A stretch of DNA of 64,000 bases from Acidisphaera sp. S103 (GCF_009765975.1 NZ_LMUJ01000063.1:58223-122222), one strand, 5' to 3'. Shown: positions 9,728-20,140, counted from the stretch's first letter. A program made the numbers and translations. The notes: generated by a model not told the origin, from the letters alone.

Positions 9728-11557
9728 TCACACATCGGCGGCACCGACCCCGTCGGGCTCGCCGCTGCGAATTTTTGCCAATGCCTCGACCAGCGCTTTC
9801 TGGCGGCGCCACGTCTCCGGCGTCAGGTTTCGGGCTGCATCGGCTTCAGCCAAAGCGACTTCCTCGCGCAGAAGTTCCACATTGAGAAAGCCAAAAATAT
9901 GCCACCATCCTGATTCCGCCTCGGCTGGCATCGCATCCGACGAGGCGCACGCCGGCAAGGGCATGGGTGCCGCTGCCAGGACGTGCTGAACGTCATGCTC
10001 AAATCCAGATTTCGTGAGGTGGTCCATCAGCCCAGCAGAGTCAAGGGTTTCAGCGGATTCGGCCCAATGTTCGATCGCATCGCGCAGCCGGATCAGGGGG
10101 GGATCGACCGGCAGGGCATTGTAGGCCTGGGCGACGTCGTTCAGCAAAAATGGGTGCCGCAGCAGGATCGCGGTGAGGATTCGCGCCCGTTCGGCGGTCG
10201 CGTTATCCTGGTGCAGCACCGGCCGGGGAATACGCGGGCCGGAGGTCACACCCAACTGCGGACGGCGCTTGTCCCATTGCTGCCCTCGATTTTTCGCGGG
10301 GCGGGGCCGGCTGGCGAAGAACCGGTCCAGCAGGGCGCCGCGGTATTCGGCACCCAGCGCCTTATCGCCGATCCGGCCGGCGGTCTCGATCAGGCGGGTG
10401 CGAAAGGCCGCGCGCTTTTCCGGCGTGGCGTCGCCGATTTCCCCACGCACCATGTCATACAGCGCGTCGGACGGGGACTGGGCGGCGTCCAGCACCGCCT
10501 GGAACGCCGTCGGTCCGCCTTTGCGCACCAGGCTGTCGGGGTCGTCGCCGGCGGGCAGGGTGGCGAACCGCAATGACCGCGCCGGCGTCAGCATCGGCAG
10601 CGCCAGTTCCATCACCCGGGACGCCGCCCGCGCGCCGGCCCCATCGCCGTCGAAGCACAGCACCGGCGTGGGCGAGACACGCCACAGTTCTTCCAGTTGC
10701 TCCCCCGTCAGCGCGGTGCCGAGCGGCGCGACGGCCGCGGTAAAGCCCGCCTGGGCGGTGGCGATGACGTCCATGTAGCCTTCGACCACGATCAGCGTCC
10801 CGCCGTTGCGCACCCCATCCCTAGCCAGGTTCAAGCCGTACAGGTTGCGGCGTTTGGAGAACACCGCGGTCTCCGGCCCGTTGACGTATTTCGGTTGGCC
10901 GGCCCCCAGGATGCGACCGCCGAAGCTGATGATCGTGCCGCGACGGTCCAGGATCGGAAACATCACCCGCTGAGAAAACAGTTCGAACGTCCGACCGGTT
11001 TCCTCATCCCGGCGAAGCAGCCCCGCATCGATCAGTTGCTCGCTATCCACCCCCTGCCGTGACAACTCCGCCGTCAGCGCGCCGCGTTCGCCCGCCCAGC
11101 CCAGGCCGAAACGGATGATCGTCTCCTCCGTCAGCCCCCGGCCCAGCAAATAATCGCGCCCCACTCGGCCCTCGGGCAAACCCAGGCGGCGCTGATAATG
11201 CACCTGCACCGCTTCCAGCACCCCGACCACGTCGAGGCGCCGCCGTTCGGCCTCGGCGGCTTCCGGGGTGGGTTTGGGGACCTCCAGACCGGCTTCGGCC
11301 GCGAGTTGACCGACCGCTTCCATGAATGCCAGGCCCTGGCTTTGCATGACGAAGGTGATCACGTCGCCATGCGCGCCGCAGCCGAAGCAGTGATAGCCGT
11401 CGTCATAGACATAGAAGCTGGGGGTTTTCTCGCCATGGAAGGGACAGCAGCCTTTCCACTGCTTGCCGGACCGAGCCAGCTTCACCCGGCGCCCGATCAC
11501 CGCCGACAGCGGTGTGCGGGTTCGAAGCTCGTCCAGGAAGCTGGCGGGAAGGGCCAT
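9728..11557 (-). CDS. dnaG: DNA primase DnaG
   Basis: This is a 609-residue primase. The N-terminal zinc-binding domain has the CHC2 pattern C38-x2-H41 and C57-x2-C60, with KTPSFYVY between. The central Toprim catalytic core shows VVEGYMDVIA and the metal-binding CFDGDGAG. The C-terminal part should bind the DnaB helicase. The protein makes the RNA primers for replication. It begins 12 bases after the YqeY-like gene and is followed by rpoD, so all three are likely cotranscribed. Confidence 0.98.
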   Translation of the reverse strand: MALPASFLDELRTRTPLSAVIGRRVKLARSGKQWKGCCPFHGEKTPSFYVYDDGYHCFGCGAHGDVITFVMQSQGLAFMEAVGQLAAEAGLEVPKPTPEAAEAERRRLDVVGVLEAVQVHYQRRLGLPEGRVGRDYLLGRGLTEETIIRFGLGWAGERGALTAELSRQGVDSEQLIDAGLLRRDEETGRTFELFSQRVMFPILDRRGTIISFGGRILGAGQPKYVNGPETAVFSKRRNLYGLNLARDGVRNGGTLIVVEGYMDVIATAQAGFTAAVAPLGTALTGEQLEELWRVSPTPVLCFDGDGAGARAASRVMELALPMLTPARSLRFATLPAGDDPDSLVRKGGPTAFQAVLDAAQSPSDALYDMVRGEIGDATPEKRAAFRTRLIETAGRIGDKALGAEYRGALLDRFFASRPRPAKNRGQQWDKRRPQLGVTSGPRIPRPVLHQDNATAERARILTAILLRHPFLLNDVAQAYNALPVDPPLIRLRDAIEHWAESAETLDSAGLMDHLTKSGFEHDVQHVLAAAPMPLPACASSDAMPAEAESGWWHIFGFLNVELLREEVALAEADAARNLTPETWRRQKALVEALAKIRSGEPDGVGAADV

Positions 11558-11569
11558 CGCGGCGGCTGG

Positions 11570-12028
11570 TCAGGCGGACAGGCTGGCTTTGACCATCGGG
11601 CCGGCCTTGGCCATGTCCAGGCTGGCGGCGTGTTTGGCTCTCAGCACGGCCATCACCTTGCCCATGTCCTTGATGCTGGCCGCCCCGGTTTCCGCGACGG
11701 CGTCGGTGACGGCCTGGCGCATGGCGGCTTCGTCCATCTGGCTGGGGAGGAAGCTCTCGATCACGGCAATCTCGGCTTCCTCCTTGGCGGCGAGTTCCGG
11801 GCGGTTGCCCTTCGTGTACAGCTCCACCGATTCACGGCGGGATTTCACCATGCCGCGCAGCATGGCGACGACCTCCTCGTCCGGAACCTGGTCAATGCCC
11901 TTGGGACGGGCGGCGATGTCGGTGTCCTTCAGTTTGGCCATGACCATGCGCAACGTGGAGGTCCGAGCGGCGGTCCCGGCTTTCATCGACAGCTTGACCT
12001 GTTCGGTGAGGCTTTCTCTCAGGGTCAT
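11570..12028 (-). CDS. GatB/YqeY domain protein
   Basis: This 152-residue protein matches the YqeY family. It is rich in helices and contains KSRRESVELYTKGNRPELA and the typical closing motif GKVMAVLRAKH. The fold resembles the tail domain of the GatB amidotransferase subunit, suggesting tRNA binding, but the free-standing protein has no firmly assigned job. It sits directly upstream of dnaG and rpoD, where enterobacteria carry rpsU. This position is common in alphaproteobacteria. Confidence 0.93.
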   Translation of the reverse strand: MTLRESLTEQVKLSMKAGTAARTSTLRMVMAKLKDTDIAARPKGIDQVPDEEVVAMLRGMVKSRRESVELYTKGNRPELAAKEEAEIAVIESFLPSQMDEAAMRQAVTDAVAETGAASIKDMGKVMAVLRAKHAASLDMAKAGPMVKASLSA

Positions 12029-12116
12029 GGCAGCGCTCCTGCGCGAAAAATTGTCCCTGCACTATAGGCGGTAGCGGGGCGGCAGGCGACGGTCCTGCAC
12101 GCTGTGCCGCGGTGTT

Positions 12117-12581
12117 TCAGTCGTTCGGCGTGTCGTGATCCGGATGCTGGCGGCTGACGACCTCTCGCGTGGCATTTTCCGCCGTAGGGCTGTCGGGCCG
12201 TTGTCCGGGTGCCAGCAACCCGATCCAGGACAGGCGGGCCTCGGTGCCGAAGTTTTTCGTCATCGGCACCGAGGCCGGGGTATCGAGGCTGCCCGTTGTG
12301 ACCTCGATCGCGTCGCCATCCAGGTAATGGAACGTTAGCGGCGTGCCGCAGGACGAGCAGAAATGCCGTTCGGCGGCGGAGGAGCTTTGAAAGCTGGCGG
12401 GTTGGCCGCGGGTCCAGGTGAGGTTCGCGGTCTTCACCTTGGACAACGCCGCGAAGGGGCCGCCCACGGCTTTCTGGCACATGCGGCAGTGGCAGACGGT
12501 CGACTCCGGCGTCTCGAACAGCGCATAGCGAACCGCGCCGCACTGGCATCCGCCGGTCATGGTGGGTTGGGTTTTGTACAT
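12117..12581 (-). CDS. GFA-family (glutathione-dependent formaldehyde-activating fold) protein
   Basis: This 154-residue protein carries the zinc-binding cysteines of the GFA/CENP-V fold: C12-Q-C14, then C30-H-C32-x2-C35, and a later CSSC within [10 protein letters not shown]. Members bind zinc, and some bind glutathione adducts, but for most the substrate is unknown. I chose the ATG at 12581 because GAGGAGGAACCG precedes it; the longer frame starts upstream of that site. It is transcribed away from the carA fusion gene. The 99-base gap between them holds two palindromes that could affect both promoters. Confidence 0.88.
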   Translation of the reverse strand: MYKTQPTMTGGCQCGAVRYALFETPESTVCHCRMCQKAVGGPFAALSKVKTANLTWTRGQPASFQSSSAAERHFCSSCGTPLTFHYLDGDAIEVTTGSLDTPASVPMTKNFGTEARLSWIGLLAPGQRPDSPTAENATREVVSRQHPDHDTPND

Positions 12582-12611
12582 CGGTTCCTCCTCTCTCGGC
12601 AACGGCGGTGG

Positions 12612-12673
12612 TGGAAAATATTTCCCAATCTTGCGACGGCGTGGTTGCGGTGGGAAATTACTTCCCTTACATT
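12612..12673 (+). promoter_or_regulatory. double palindromic operator and promoter of the HTH-carA gene
   Basis: Two 15-base palindromes fit GGGAA-N5-TTCCC: one at 12612-12626 (left arm TGGAA, one mismatch) and one at 12652-12666 (perfect arms). Their centres are 40 bases apart. The second lies exactly in the 17-base spacer between a weak -35 (TTGCGG, 12645-12650) and a -10 (TACATT, 12668-12673). Transcription from this -10 would begin at about the ATG at 12681. That fits the absence of any ribosome-binding site and predicts a leaderless message. A protein bound here would block the promoter. Confidence 0.6.
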
Positions 12674-12680
12674 ACCACGC

Positions 12681-14057
12681 ATGGCTATCTCGATCGACCA
12701 TATCATAGAACGGATGGGTGGGGCGGATGCCGCTGCCCGTTTGGCGGGCGTGGGCACCGAGGCTGTGCGCAAATGGCGTCAGAACGGCGCGATACCGTCG
12801 CGTCACTGGCCGGCCGTCAGTGCCGCCACCGGCCTGGTCATGGCCGACCTGCAAACCGATGCCACCAACAAGGCGAGTGCGATCATGCCCGACACGACCG
12901 ACACTGTGCCTGTTGGCGCCACCGCCGTCCTGGTGCTGGCGGATGGAACCCTGTTCTGGGGCCGCGGTTTCGGCGCGAACACAATGGCAACCGGCCCGGT
13001 GGGGGAGGTCTGCTTCAGCACCGGCATGACCGGCTATCAGGAAACCCTGACGGACCCGTCCTTCGCCGGCCAGATCATCACTTTCACCTTCCCGCATATC
13101 GGCAACGTGGGCACCAACACCGACGACATGGAGGCCACGACCATCGCCGCCCGGGGCCTGGTGGTGAAGCAGGACATCACCGACCCGTCCAACTGGCGCT
13201 CGACCCGGACGCTGCAGGCATGGCTGCTGGCGCAGGGGATTACCGGCATCGCCGGTGTCGATACGCGGGCACTGACCATCCGCATCCGCGACGGCGGTGC
13301 TCCGACCGGGGTGCTGGCGTTTCCCGCCGACGGACGGTTCGACCTGCCCGCCCTGCGTGCCCAGGCCGTCGCGTGGCCGGGCCTGGAGGGGATGGATCTG
13401 GCGAAGGACGTCACCTGCCGCCAGTCCTACACCTGGGACGAGACCACCTGGGCCTGGCCGAACGGATCGGGCCGGCAAGAAGCGCCGAAGCACCACGTGG
13501 TGGCGGTCGATTATGGGGCGAAGCGGAATATCCTGCGCTGCCTGGCCTCGGCCGGATGCCGGGTGACGGTCGTGCCCGCGACGGCGACGGCCGAGGACAT
13601 TCTACGGCACGAACCGGATGGCGTCTTTCTGTCGAACGGACCGGGCGATCCGGCGGCGACCGGTGAATACGCGGTGCCGGTGCTGCGGCAAGTGCTGGAC
13701 AGCGGCGTGCCGGTATTCGGCATCTGCCTGGGTCACCAGTTGCTGGCGCTTGCGCTGGGCGCGAAGACCTACAAGCTGGACCGCGGCCATCGCGGCGCCA
13801 ACCAGCCGGTGAAGGACCTGGCCACCGGCAAGGTTGAGATCACCAGCCAGAACCACGGCTTCGCGGTCGATGCGGAATCACTGCCGGCGAACGCCAAGGT
13901 GACGCACGTGTCGTTATTCGACGGCTCCAATGAGGGCATCGCCTCGACCGATCGGCCGGCGTTCTCCGTGCAGTACCATCCGGAAGCCAGTCCCGGCCCG
14001 TCCGACAGCCATTATCTGTTCGAACGCTTCGTGGCGATGATGGAACGGCGGACGTGA
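12681..14057 (+). CDS. carA: carbamoyl-phosphate synthase small subunit with fused N-terminal HTH domain
   Basis: The reading frame gives 458 residues. Residues 69-458 are an ordinary CarA: an N-terminal small-subunit domain ([14 protein letters not shown]) and a class I glutamine amidotransferase domain with the nucleophile cysteine in FGICLGHQ and the histidine/glutamate pair in [11 protein letters not shown]. It supplies ammonia from glutamine to CarB for pyrimidine and arginine synthesis. Residues 1-68 are extra and resemble a Cro-like helix-turn-helix ([20 protein letters not shown]). No stop separates the two parts. Canonical CarA could also start alone at the ATG at 12885, but that ATG lacks a good ribosome site. 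Operator-like palindromes lie just upstream. Confidence 0.85.
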   Translation: MAISIDHIIERMGGADAAARLAGVGTEAVRKWRQNGAIPSRHWPAVSAATGLVMADLQTDATNKASAIMPDTTDTVPVGATAVLVLADGTLFWGRGFGANTMATGPVGEVCFSTGMTGYQETLTDPSFAGQIITFTFPHIGNVGTNTDDMEATTIAARGLVVKQDITDPSNWRSTRTLQAWLLAQGITGIAGVDTRALTIRIRDGGAPTGVLAFPADGRFDLPALRAQAVAWPGLEGMDLAKDVTCRQSYTWDETTWAWPNGSGRQEAPKHHVVAVDYGAKRNILRCLASAGCRVTVVPATATAEDILRHEPDGVFLSNGPGDPAATGEYAVPVLRQVLDSGVPVFGICLGHQLLALALGAKTYKLDRGHRGANQPVKDLATGKVEITSQNHGFAVDAESLPANAKVTHVSLFDGSNEGIASTDRPAFSVQYHPEASPGPSDSHYLFERFVAMMERRT

Positions 14058-14058
14058 C

Positions 14059-14322
14059 ATGGACATCACCGCCCTGCTGCTGATCACCGCCTTCCGCCAC
14101 CAGATCAACGAACCGAACATCGAGGCTGGCCACGCTCGGTTCGCGGAACTGGTGGGTCAGGAGATCGGCATCGATACGTTCTGCGATGTCGTCGCGGCCT
14201 GTCAGCGCGACGGCCTGATCCGCGAACCGATCCGCCTGCCGGAGGGCGCGCTACAGTGCCACTGGCACCTGGAACTGACCCCGAAAGGGGTCGCCGCGGC
14301 CCGTCGGTACCAAGACCAGTAA
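14059..14322 (+). CDS. small hypothetical protein between carA and carB
   Basis: This 87-residue protein is not recognised. It starts one base after the carA stop and ends 44 bases before carB, so it is surely part of the same transcript. The sequence looks like a small winged-helix or helical fold (ARFAELVGQEIGIDTFCDVV, then a C-terminal LTPKGVAAARRY resembling the end of winged-helix proteins). There is no signal peptide or membrane helix. Its place inside the operon suggests a link with carbamoyl-phosphate synthesis or its control, but nothing in the sequence proves it. Confidence 0.75.
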   Translation: MDITALLLITAFRHQINEPNIEAGHARFAELVGQEIGIDTFCDVVAACQRDGLIREPIRLPEGALQCHWHLELTPKGVAAARRYQDQ

Positions 14323-14366
14323 ATCCACCCGCACCCTTTAATTCGTCCTCGCCATAGGCCGCAGAC

Positions 14367-17300
14367 ATGCCCAAGCGCACCGACCTCAAATCCATCATGA
14401 TCATCGGCGCCGGTCCGATCATCATCGGCCAGGCTTGTGAATTCGACTACTCCGGTGCCCAGGCCTGCAAAGCCCTGAAGGCCGAGGGCTATCGCGTCAT
14501 CCTGGTCAACTCCAATCCCGCCACCATCATGACCGATCCGGGTCTTGCCGACGCCACCTACATCGAACCCATCACGCCCGACGTCGTCGAGAAGATCATC
14601 GCGCGAGAGAAACCAGACGCCCTGCTGCCCACCATGGGTGGTCAGACCGCGCTGAACACGGCGATGCAACTTCACGCCAGCGGCGCGCTCGAACGGCTTG
14701 GTGTCGAACTGATCGGCGCCAAGGCGGATGTGATCGACCGAGCGGAAGACCGGTTGAAATTCCGTGATGCGATGGCTGAGATTGGCATCGAATCCCCTCG
14801 CTCCGCCATCGCCCACACCATCGAAGAGGCTCGGGCCGCGCTGGCGATGACGGGATTGCCGTCCGTCATTCGCCCCAGCTTCACCCTGGGTGGCACAGGC
14901 GGCGGCATCGCCTACAACAGGGAGGAATTCGAACAGATCGTCGCCGGCGGGCTGGAAGCCTCCCCCACCACCGAGGTGCTGATCGAAGAATCGGTTCTTG
15001 GTTGGAAAGAATATGAGATGGAGGTCGTGCGTGACAGCGCCGACAACTGCATCATCATCTGCTCCATCGAGAATGTGGACCCAATGGGCATCCACACCGG
15101 CGATTCCGTCACCGTCGCCCCGGCGCTGACCCTCACCGACAAAGAATATCAAATTATGCGCGACGCCTCGATCGCGTGTCTGCGGAAAATCGGCGTCGAC
15201 ACCGGCGGATCGAACGTGCAGTTTGGCCTGAATCCCGTTGACGGCCGCATGGTCGTTATCGAAATGAACCCGCGGGTGTCGCGGTCCTCCGCCCTGGCGT
15301 CGAAGGCGACCGGATTCCCGATCGCCAAAATCGCCGCCAAGCTTGCCGTCGGCTATACCTTGGATGAACTGACCAACGACATCACCATGGTCACGCCGGC
15401 CAGCTTCGAGCCCACCATTGACTACGTCGTCGTCAAAATCCCCCGTTTCACCTTCGAGAAATTCCCCGGTACTCCGGCGCTGCTTACGACGTCGATGAAA
15501 TCGGTCGGTGAAGCGATGGCGATCGGCCGTTCCTTCCCCGAAGCCCTGCAAAAAGGTTTCCGTAGTATGGAAACCGGCCTGTCCGGACTCGACGAGATCG
15601 AACCGCCCGGCGACGGCGGACCAGATGCTTTCAGAGCCGCTCTGTCCTCTCCGACGCCCGATCGCCTGCTGATGGCCGCACAGGCCCTGCGCGCCGGCAT
15701 CAGCGTCGAGGACATCCACGACGCCACCAAATTCGACCCCTGGTTCCTGCGGGAACTGGAACGGATCGTGCTCGCCGAACGTGACGTCGCCGCATCCGGT
15801 CTGCCGACCGAGGCGGGTGCGCTGCGGCGCCTGAAGGCCTTGGGCTTCTCCGACAAGCGGCTGTCCCAACTGGCCGGCACAACGCCGGCCAAAGTTGCCA
15901 GCACGCGCGCCAACCTGGGCGTCACCCCGGTCTACAAGCGTATCGACACCTGCGCCGCGGAGTTCGCCTCCAAGACCCCCTACATGTATTCGACGTTCGA
16001 GGGCGGATACGGCACGCCGGTCTGCGAGGCCGACCCGACCGATCGGAACAAGATCATCATCCTCGGCGGCGGCCCGAACCGCATCGGGCAGGGGATCGAG
16101 TTCGACTACTGTTGCGTCCACGCCGCCTACGCGCTGAAAGAAGCCGGGTTCGAGACCATCATGGTCAACTGTAACCCCGAAACGGTCAGCACCGACTACG
16201 ACACCTCCGACCGGCTGTATTTCGAGCCGCTGACGGAAGAGGACGTCATCGCCCTGGTCCGGCGCGAACAGCAGAACGGCACCGTCCTGGGCTGCATCGT
16301 CCAGTATGGCGGCCAGACGCCGCTGAAGCTGTCACAGGCCCTGTCCCGTGAAGGCATCCCCATCCTCGGCACCTCGGCCGACGCCATCGACCTGGCGGAA
16401 GACCGCGAGCGGTTCCAGCAGCTTCTGCAACGCCTCGGCCTGCTGCAGCCGGACAACGGCATTGTCCGGTCGGTGGACGAAGCGGTGCAGGTCGCCGATC
16501 GCATCGGCTTTCCCGTGGTCATCCGCCCCAGCTACGTGCTGGGCGGGCGGGCAATGGAGATCGTCTACGACCACGCCGGCCTGAACCGCTATCTACGGGA
16601 GGCCGTACGCGTCTCCGGCGAGACCCCGGTGCTGATCGACCGCTACCTGAACGACGCCATCGAAGTGGATGTCGACTGCATTTGCGATGGCGAAACCGTC
16701 TACGTCGCCGGCGTGATGGAGCATATCGAGGAAGCCGGCATCCATTCGGGTGACTCAGCCTGCTCGCTGCCGCCGTACTCCCTGTCGCCGGCGATGATCA
16801 CCGAACTGAAATCGGAAACCGAGGCGCTGGCCAAGGCGCTGGGTGTCGTCGGGCTGATGAACGTCCAATACGCCATCAAGGACGACACGATCTACGTGCT
16901 GGAGGTCAATCCGCGTGCCTCCCGCACCGTGCCGTTCGTCGCCAAGGCGACCGGCGTGCCTGTCGCCAAGATCGGCGCCCGCGTCATGGCCGGGGCGAAG
17001 CTGGCGACCGATTTCAAGCTGGACGACGACTCAATCGCCCCGCACGTCGCGGTCAAGGAAGCCGTCTTCCCGTTCGCCCGCTTCCCCAACGTCGACACCA
17101 TCCTGGGGCCGGAGATGAAATCGACCGGCGAGGTGATGGGCCTCGATTCCAGCTTCGAGCGTGCCTTCGCGAAATCCCAGCTGGGTGCCGGGATCATCCT
17201 GCCGATGGCGGGGCAGGTGTTCCTGTCGATCAAGGATGCCGACAAGAAGGGTCTGCCCGCCCTGGCGCGCCGGCTTAATGAGATGGGGTTTTCGATCCTG

Positions 17301-17612
17301 GCCACCCGCGGCACCGCTGCCCGCATCCGGGAAGCCGGTTTCCCGGTCACCGTGGTGAACAAGGTCCTGGAAGGCCGTCCGCACTGCGTCGATGCCATCC
17401 GTTCGGGCGAGGTGCAGTTGGTGGTCAATACCGCCTCCACCCCGCAATCGGTCGCCGACAGCTTCGCCATCCGCCGTGGTGCCCTGACGCATGGGGTGCC
17501 ACACTATACAACCTTGGCGGGTGCCAGGGCCGCCGTGCACGCAATCGCGGCATTAAAAGCGGGAACGCTTGAAGTTGCGCCATTACAGTCCTATTTTCGC
17601 GGTTCGTTTTGA
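14367..17612 (+). CDS. carB: carbamoyl-phosphate synthase large subunit
   Basis: This 1081-residue protein has the full CarB plan: two homologous ATP-grasp halves (the first begins [20 protein letters not shown], the second near residue 555 with [20 protein letters not shown]), an oligomerisation region between them, and a C-terminal MGS-like allosteric domain (about 940-1081). It makes carbamoyl phosphate from bicarbonate, ammonia delivered by CarA, and two ATP. The length matches the family. It follows carA and one small gene in a probable three-gene operon. Confidence 0.98.
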   Translation: MPKRTDLKSIMIIGAGPIIIGQACEFDYSGAQACKALKAEGYRVILVNSNPATIMTDPGLADATYIEPITPDVVEKIIAREKPDALLPTMGGQTALNTAMQLHASGALERLGVELIGAKADVIDRAEDRLKFRDAMAEIGIESPRSAIAHTIEEARAALAMTGLPSVIRPSFTLGGTGGGIAYNREEFEQIVAGGLEASPTTEVLIEESVLGWKEYEMEVVRDSADNCIIICSIENVDPMGIHTGDSVTVAPALTLTDKEYQIMRDASIACLRKIGVDTGGSNVQFGLNPVDGRMVVIEMNPRVSRSSALASKATGFPIAKIAAKLAVGYTLDELTNDITMVTPASFEPTIDYVVVKIPRFTFEKFPGTPALLTTSMKSVGEAMAIGRSFPEALQKGFRSMETGLSGLDEIEPPGDGGPDAFRAALSSPTPDRLLMAAQALRAGISVEDIHDATKFDPWFLRELERIVLAERDVAASGLPTEAGALRRLKALGFSDKRLSQLAGTTPAKVASTRANLGVTPVYKRIDTCAAEFASKTPYMYSTFEGGYGTPVCEADPTDRNKIIILGGGPNRIGQGIEFDYCCVHAAYALKEAGFETIMVNCNPETVSTDYDTSDRLYFEPLTEEDVIALVRREQQNGTVLGCIVQYGGQTPLKLSQALSREGIPILGTSADAIDLAEDRERFQQLLQRLGLLQPDNGIVRSVDEAVQVADRIGFPVVIRPSYVLGGRAMEIVYDHAGLNRYLREAVRVSGETPVLIDRYLNDAIEVDVDCICDGETVYVAGVMEHIEEAGIHSGDSACSLPPYSLSPAMITELKSETEALAKALGVVGLMNVQYAIKDDTIYVLEVNPRASRTVPFVAKATGVPVAKIGARVMAGAKLATDFKLDDDSIAPHVAVKEAVFPFARFPNVDTILGPEMKSTGEVMGLDSSFERAFAKSQLGAGIILPMAGQVFLSIKDADKKGLPALARRLNEMGFSILATRGTAARIREAGFPVTVVNKVLEGRPHCVDAIRSGEVQLVVNTASTPQSVADSFAIRRGALTHGVPHYTTLAGARAAVHAIAALKAGTLEVAPLQSYFRGSF

Positions 17613-17696
17613 ATCAAGCGCCGCGGTGGGGGACGACCCGGCCGCGGCGGTGTTACGTGATGCGTCCGCTTTGACCGAGGATTGAAGGACCACGCC

Positions 17697-18170
17697 GTGC
17701 AGAAGTTTCCGATGACTGCCCCCGGACTACGGCGGTTGGAAGAGGAGCTCCGGACCCTGCGATCGCAGGAGCGTCCGGCGGTTATCCGCGCCATAGCCGA
17801 AGCGCGATCGCATGGGGATCTGTCGGAAAACGCTGAATATCACGCCGCGCGCGAACGCCAGTCGTTCATCGAAGGGCGGATTCAGGAACTGGAGGAGATC
17901 GTCGGCGGTGTCGAGGTCATCGATCCATCAACCCTGTCCGGGTCCCAGGTGAAGTTCGGCGCCCACGTCAAACTGGTGGACGAAGAAACCGACAAGGAAG
18001 CCACCTACCAGATCGTCGGTGTCTATGAAGCCGACATCAAGGCCCGGCTGCTGTCGATTTCCTCGCCCCTGGCCAAGGCGCTGATCGGCAAGAAAGTGGG
18101 CGAGACCATCTCGGTGCCGGCCCCCGGCGGCGATCGGTCGTACGAAATCCTGGAAGTCAGGTTTGTTTGA
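17697..18170 (+). CDS. greA: transcription elongation factor GreA
   Basis: This 157-residue GreA starts [18 protein letters not shown]. The N-terminal coiled coil carries the acidic tip residues in [13 protein letters not shown], which reach the RNA polymerase active site. The C-terminal FKBP-like domain ends SYEILEV. It rescues backtracked polymerase by stimulating transcript cleavage. I use the GTG at 17697, which has GAAGGA 7 bases upstream; the TTG at 17682 would add five unlikely residues. It follows carB by 84 bases and may share its transcript. Confidence 0.95.
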   Translation: MQKFPMTAPGLRRLEEELRTLRSQERPAVIRAIAEARSHGDLSENAEYHAARERQSFIEGRIQELEEIVGGVEVIDPSTLSGSQVKFGAHVKLVDEETDKEATYQIVGVYEADIKARLLSISSPLAKALIGKKVGETISVPAPGGDRSYEILEVRFV

Positions 18171-18227
18171 TCAGGCCATTGCCTGCCGTCATCGCCGCGT
18201 CCGCATGCCTCTGGGCGAAGGCTCGCG

Positions 18228-19424
18228 ATGATCACGCTTGAGGATATCGAGCAGGCGGCCGGACGGATCGCCGGACGCGTGTTGCGGACGCCGATGGTGC
18301 CGTGTCACGCGATTTCGTGCCTGACCGGCGCCGAGGTTGTGCTGAAGCTGGACAATCTGCAAGTGACCGGCGCGTTCAAGGAACGCGGCGCCGCCAATCG
18401 CCTGGCAATGCTGACCGAAGCTGAACGAGCGCGTGGCGTGATCGCCATGTCGGCCGGCAACCATGCCCAGGCAGTCGCGCGTCACGCCAGTCTGCTGGGC
18501 ATCGCGGCCACGATCGTGATGCCGAAGTTCACGCCCTCCACCAAGGTGACCCGGACCGCGTCATGGGGCGCGAACGTGGTGCTGGTCGGCGAAACGCTGG
18601 CCGAGGCGGCGGCACACGCGCATGAACTGGCCGCGGCGCAGGCGCTGGTGTTCATCCACCCGTACGACGACCCTGGGATTATCGCCGGCCAGGGCACCAT
18701 GGCACTGGAAATGCTGCAGGATGCGCCCGATCTGGACGCACTCATTATCCCGACAGGCGGCGGCGGGCTGCTGGCCGGCTGCATGGTGGCGGCCTCCGCA
18801 TTGCGGCCCGGTATCGCCGTCTACGGCGCTGAGGTCGAAGCCTACGCTGCCATGGCGCAGCGTCTGGCTGGACGGTCGGTATCCGTCGGCGGCGCCACCA
18901 TCGCCGAAGGCATCGCCGTGCGCGATATCGGTGAAATTCCGTTCGAGATGGTCCGCCGCCGCATCGCCGGTGTCCTTGTCACGCCGGAACGGGCGGTCGA
19001 GGAAGCGATCGGCCTGCTGGCCGAGGGCGCGAAGACCGTGGCCGAGGGCGCCGGCGCCACCGGTGTGGCTGCGCTGCTGGCGTATCCGGAACGGTTTCGC
19101 GGCAAGAAGGTCGGTGTCGCCATCACCGGCGGCAACATCGACGCGCGCATCCTGTCCAACGTTCTGCTGCGCGACCTGTTGCGCGATGGACGCATTTTGC
19201 GGCTGCATCTGCAAATTCCCGATCGACCCGGTGTGCTGGCGGACATCGCCGGAAAAATCGGCGATTCCGGCGGCAACATTATCGAGGTGTCCCACCAGCG
19301 TCTGTTCGCATCCTCCTCGGTACAGGCCGCCGAACTGGAAGTGATGGTGGAAGCACGCGACAAAGCCCACGCCAACGCGATTGTCGAGGCGCTGGAGCAA
19401 AGCTACATCGTCCGTCAGGTATAA
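18228..19424 (+). CDS. threonine ammonia-lyase (PLP) with ACT domain
   Basis: This 398-residue enzyme belongs to the fold-type II PLP family. The cofactor lysine is K51 in TGAFKERGAANRL, and the phosphate-binding glycine loop is PTGGGGLLAG (about 175-185). The last 75 residues form an ACT-like domain (LQIPDRPGVLADIAGKIG), as in the short, catabolic-type threonine dehydratases. It converts threonine to 2-oxobutanoate and ammonia, feeding isoleucine synthesis or catabolism. Serine dehydratase activity is also possible. It starts 57 bases after greA. Confidence 0.92.
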   Translation: MITLEDIEQAAGRIAGRVLRTPMVPCHAISCLTGAEVVLKLDNLQVTGAFKERGAANRLAMLTEAERARGVIAMSAGNHAQAVARHASLLGIAATIVMPKFTPSTKVTRTASWGANVVLVGETLAEAAAHAHELAAAQALVFIHPYDDPGIIAGQGTMALEMLQDAPDLDALIIPTGGGGLLAGCMVAASALRPGIAVYGAEVEAYAAMAQRLAGRSVSVGGATIAEGIAVRDIGEIPFEMVRRRIAGVLVTPERAVEEAIGLLAEGAKTVAEGAGATGVAALLAYPERFRGKKVGVAITGGNIDARILSNVLLRDLLRDGRILRLHLQIPDRPGVLADIAGKIGDSGGNIIEVSHQRLFASSSVQAAELEVMVEARDKAHANAIVEALEQSYIVRQV

Positions 19425-19466
19425 GGCGATGCGCGCGGGATAAGCGCCGCATTTGTTGGAGGCCGA

Positions 19467-20057
19467 ATGGCGGATCTGCCCGAGGACAACCTTGCCGCCG
19501 CGGTCGACGAAGCGCTCGCCTGCAACGTCTGTGCATCGGTATTGCCGCTTGGTCCACGGCCGGTGCTTCGTGTCTCCGAAACCGCTCGGGTTCTCATCAT
19601 CGGCCAGGCGCCGGGCACCAAGGTGCATATGACAGGCGTGCCCTGGAACGACGCATCCGGCGATCGGCTGCGCGACTGGCTGCTGATGGACCGGGATCTG
19701 TTCTACGATCAGGCTCGTATCGCGATCGTGCCGATGGGACTGTGCTATCCGGGGCGCTTGCCGAAGGGCGGAGACGCACCGCCTCGCCCCGAATGCGCGC
19801 CATTGTGGCTGGACCGGTTCATCCGGCTGATGCCTCAGGTGCGGCTGACGCTGCTGGTCGGGTCGTACGCGCTGCGGCACCGGCTGGGGAAAGGTGCGAT
19901 GACCGACCGGGTGCGCCAGTTTCGCGATCTGGGGCCGGCGATCGTCCCGCTGCCGCATCCGTCCTGGCGGACCACGGGATGGGAACGGCGCAATCCCTGG
20001 TTCGGCGAGGAACTGCTGCCGGCGTTGCGTCAGGCGGTTGGGGAGGCGCTTAGATAA
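19467..20057 (+). CDS. uracil-DNA glycosylase superfamily protein
   Basis: This 196-residue protein shows motif A as GQAPGTKVHMTGVPWNDASG (46-65) and motif B as LPHPSWR (162-168) of the UDG superfamily. Four cysteines (C19, C22, C93, C110) are placed as in the iron-sulfur branch, so a 4Fe-4S cluster is likely. Such proteins remove uracil or related bases from DNA, but some members of this branch lack proven activity. It follows threonine ammonia-lyase on the same strand by 42 bases. Confidence 0.85.
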   Translation: MADLPEDNLAAAVDEALACNVCASVLPLGPRPVLRVSETARVLIIGQAPGTKVHMTGVPWNDASGDRLRDWLLMDRDLFYDQARIAIVPMGLCYPGRLPKGGDAPPRPECAPLWLDRFIRLMPQVRLTLLVGSYALRHRLGKGAMTDRVRQFRDLGPAIVPLPHPSWRTTGWERRNPWFGEELLPALRQAVGEALR

Positions 20058-20060
20058 TAC

Positions 20061-20140
20061 CAAGTCGCGTTGAGGCCGGCCAGTGATCCATCACGGCCCG
20101 GCGCCGGGCCATGACGAGGCTGGCATGTCAGCGCGACTTG
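20061..20140. repeat. 80-base imperfect palindrome, REP-like family
   Basis: The outer arms read CAAGTCGCG at 20061-20069 and its reverse complement CGCGACTTG at 20132-20140. The centre is the perfect 16-base palindrome GGCCCGGCGCCGGGCC at 20095-20110, flanked by ATCAC/ATGAC words like those in the repeat at 55-133. It lies between the convergent glycosylase and porin genes, a typical place for interspersed palindromic elements. Confidence 0.7.

Noticed and set aside
12363-12680. Upstream extension of the carA reading frame
   Set aside because: The frame is open for another 106 codons but overlaps the GFA gene, reads through the operator/promoter region and has no plausible start.
14202-16121. 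639-codon open frame on the minus strand opposite carB
   Set aside because: It mirrors the codon structure of carB in a GC-rich genome and resembles no protein family.
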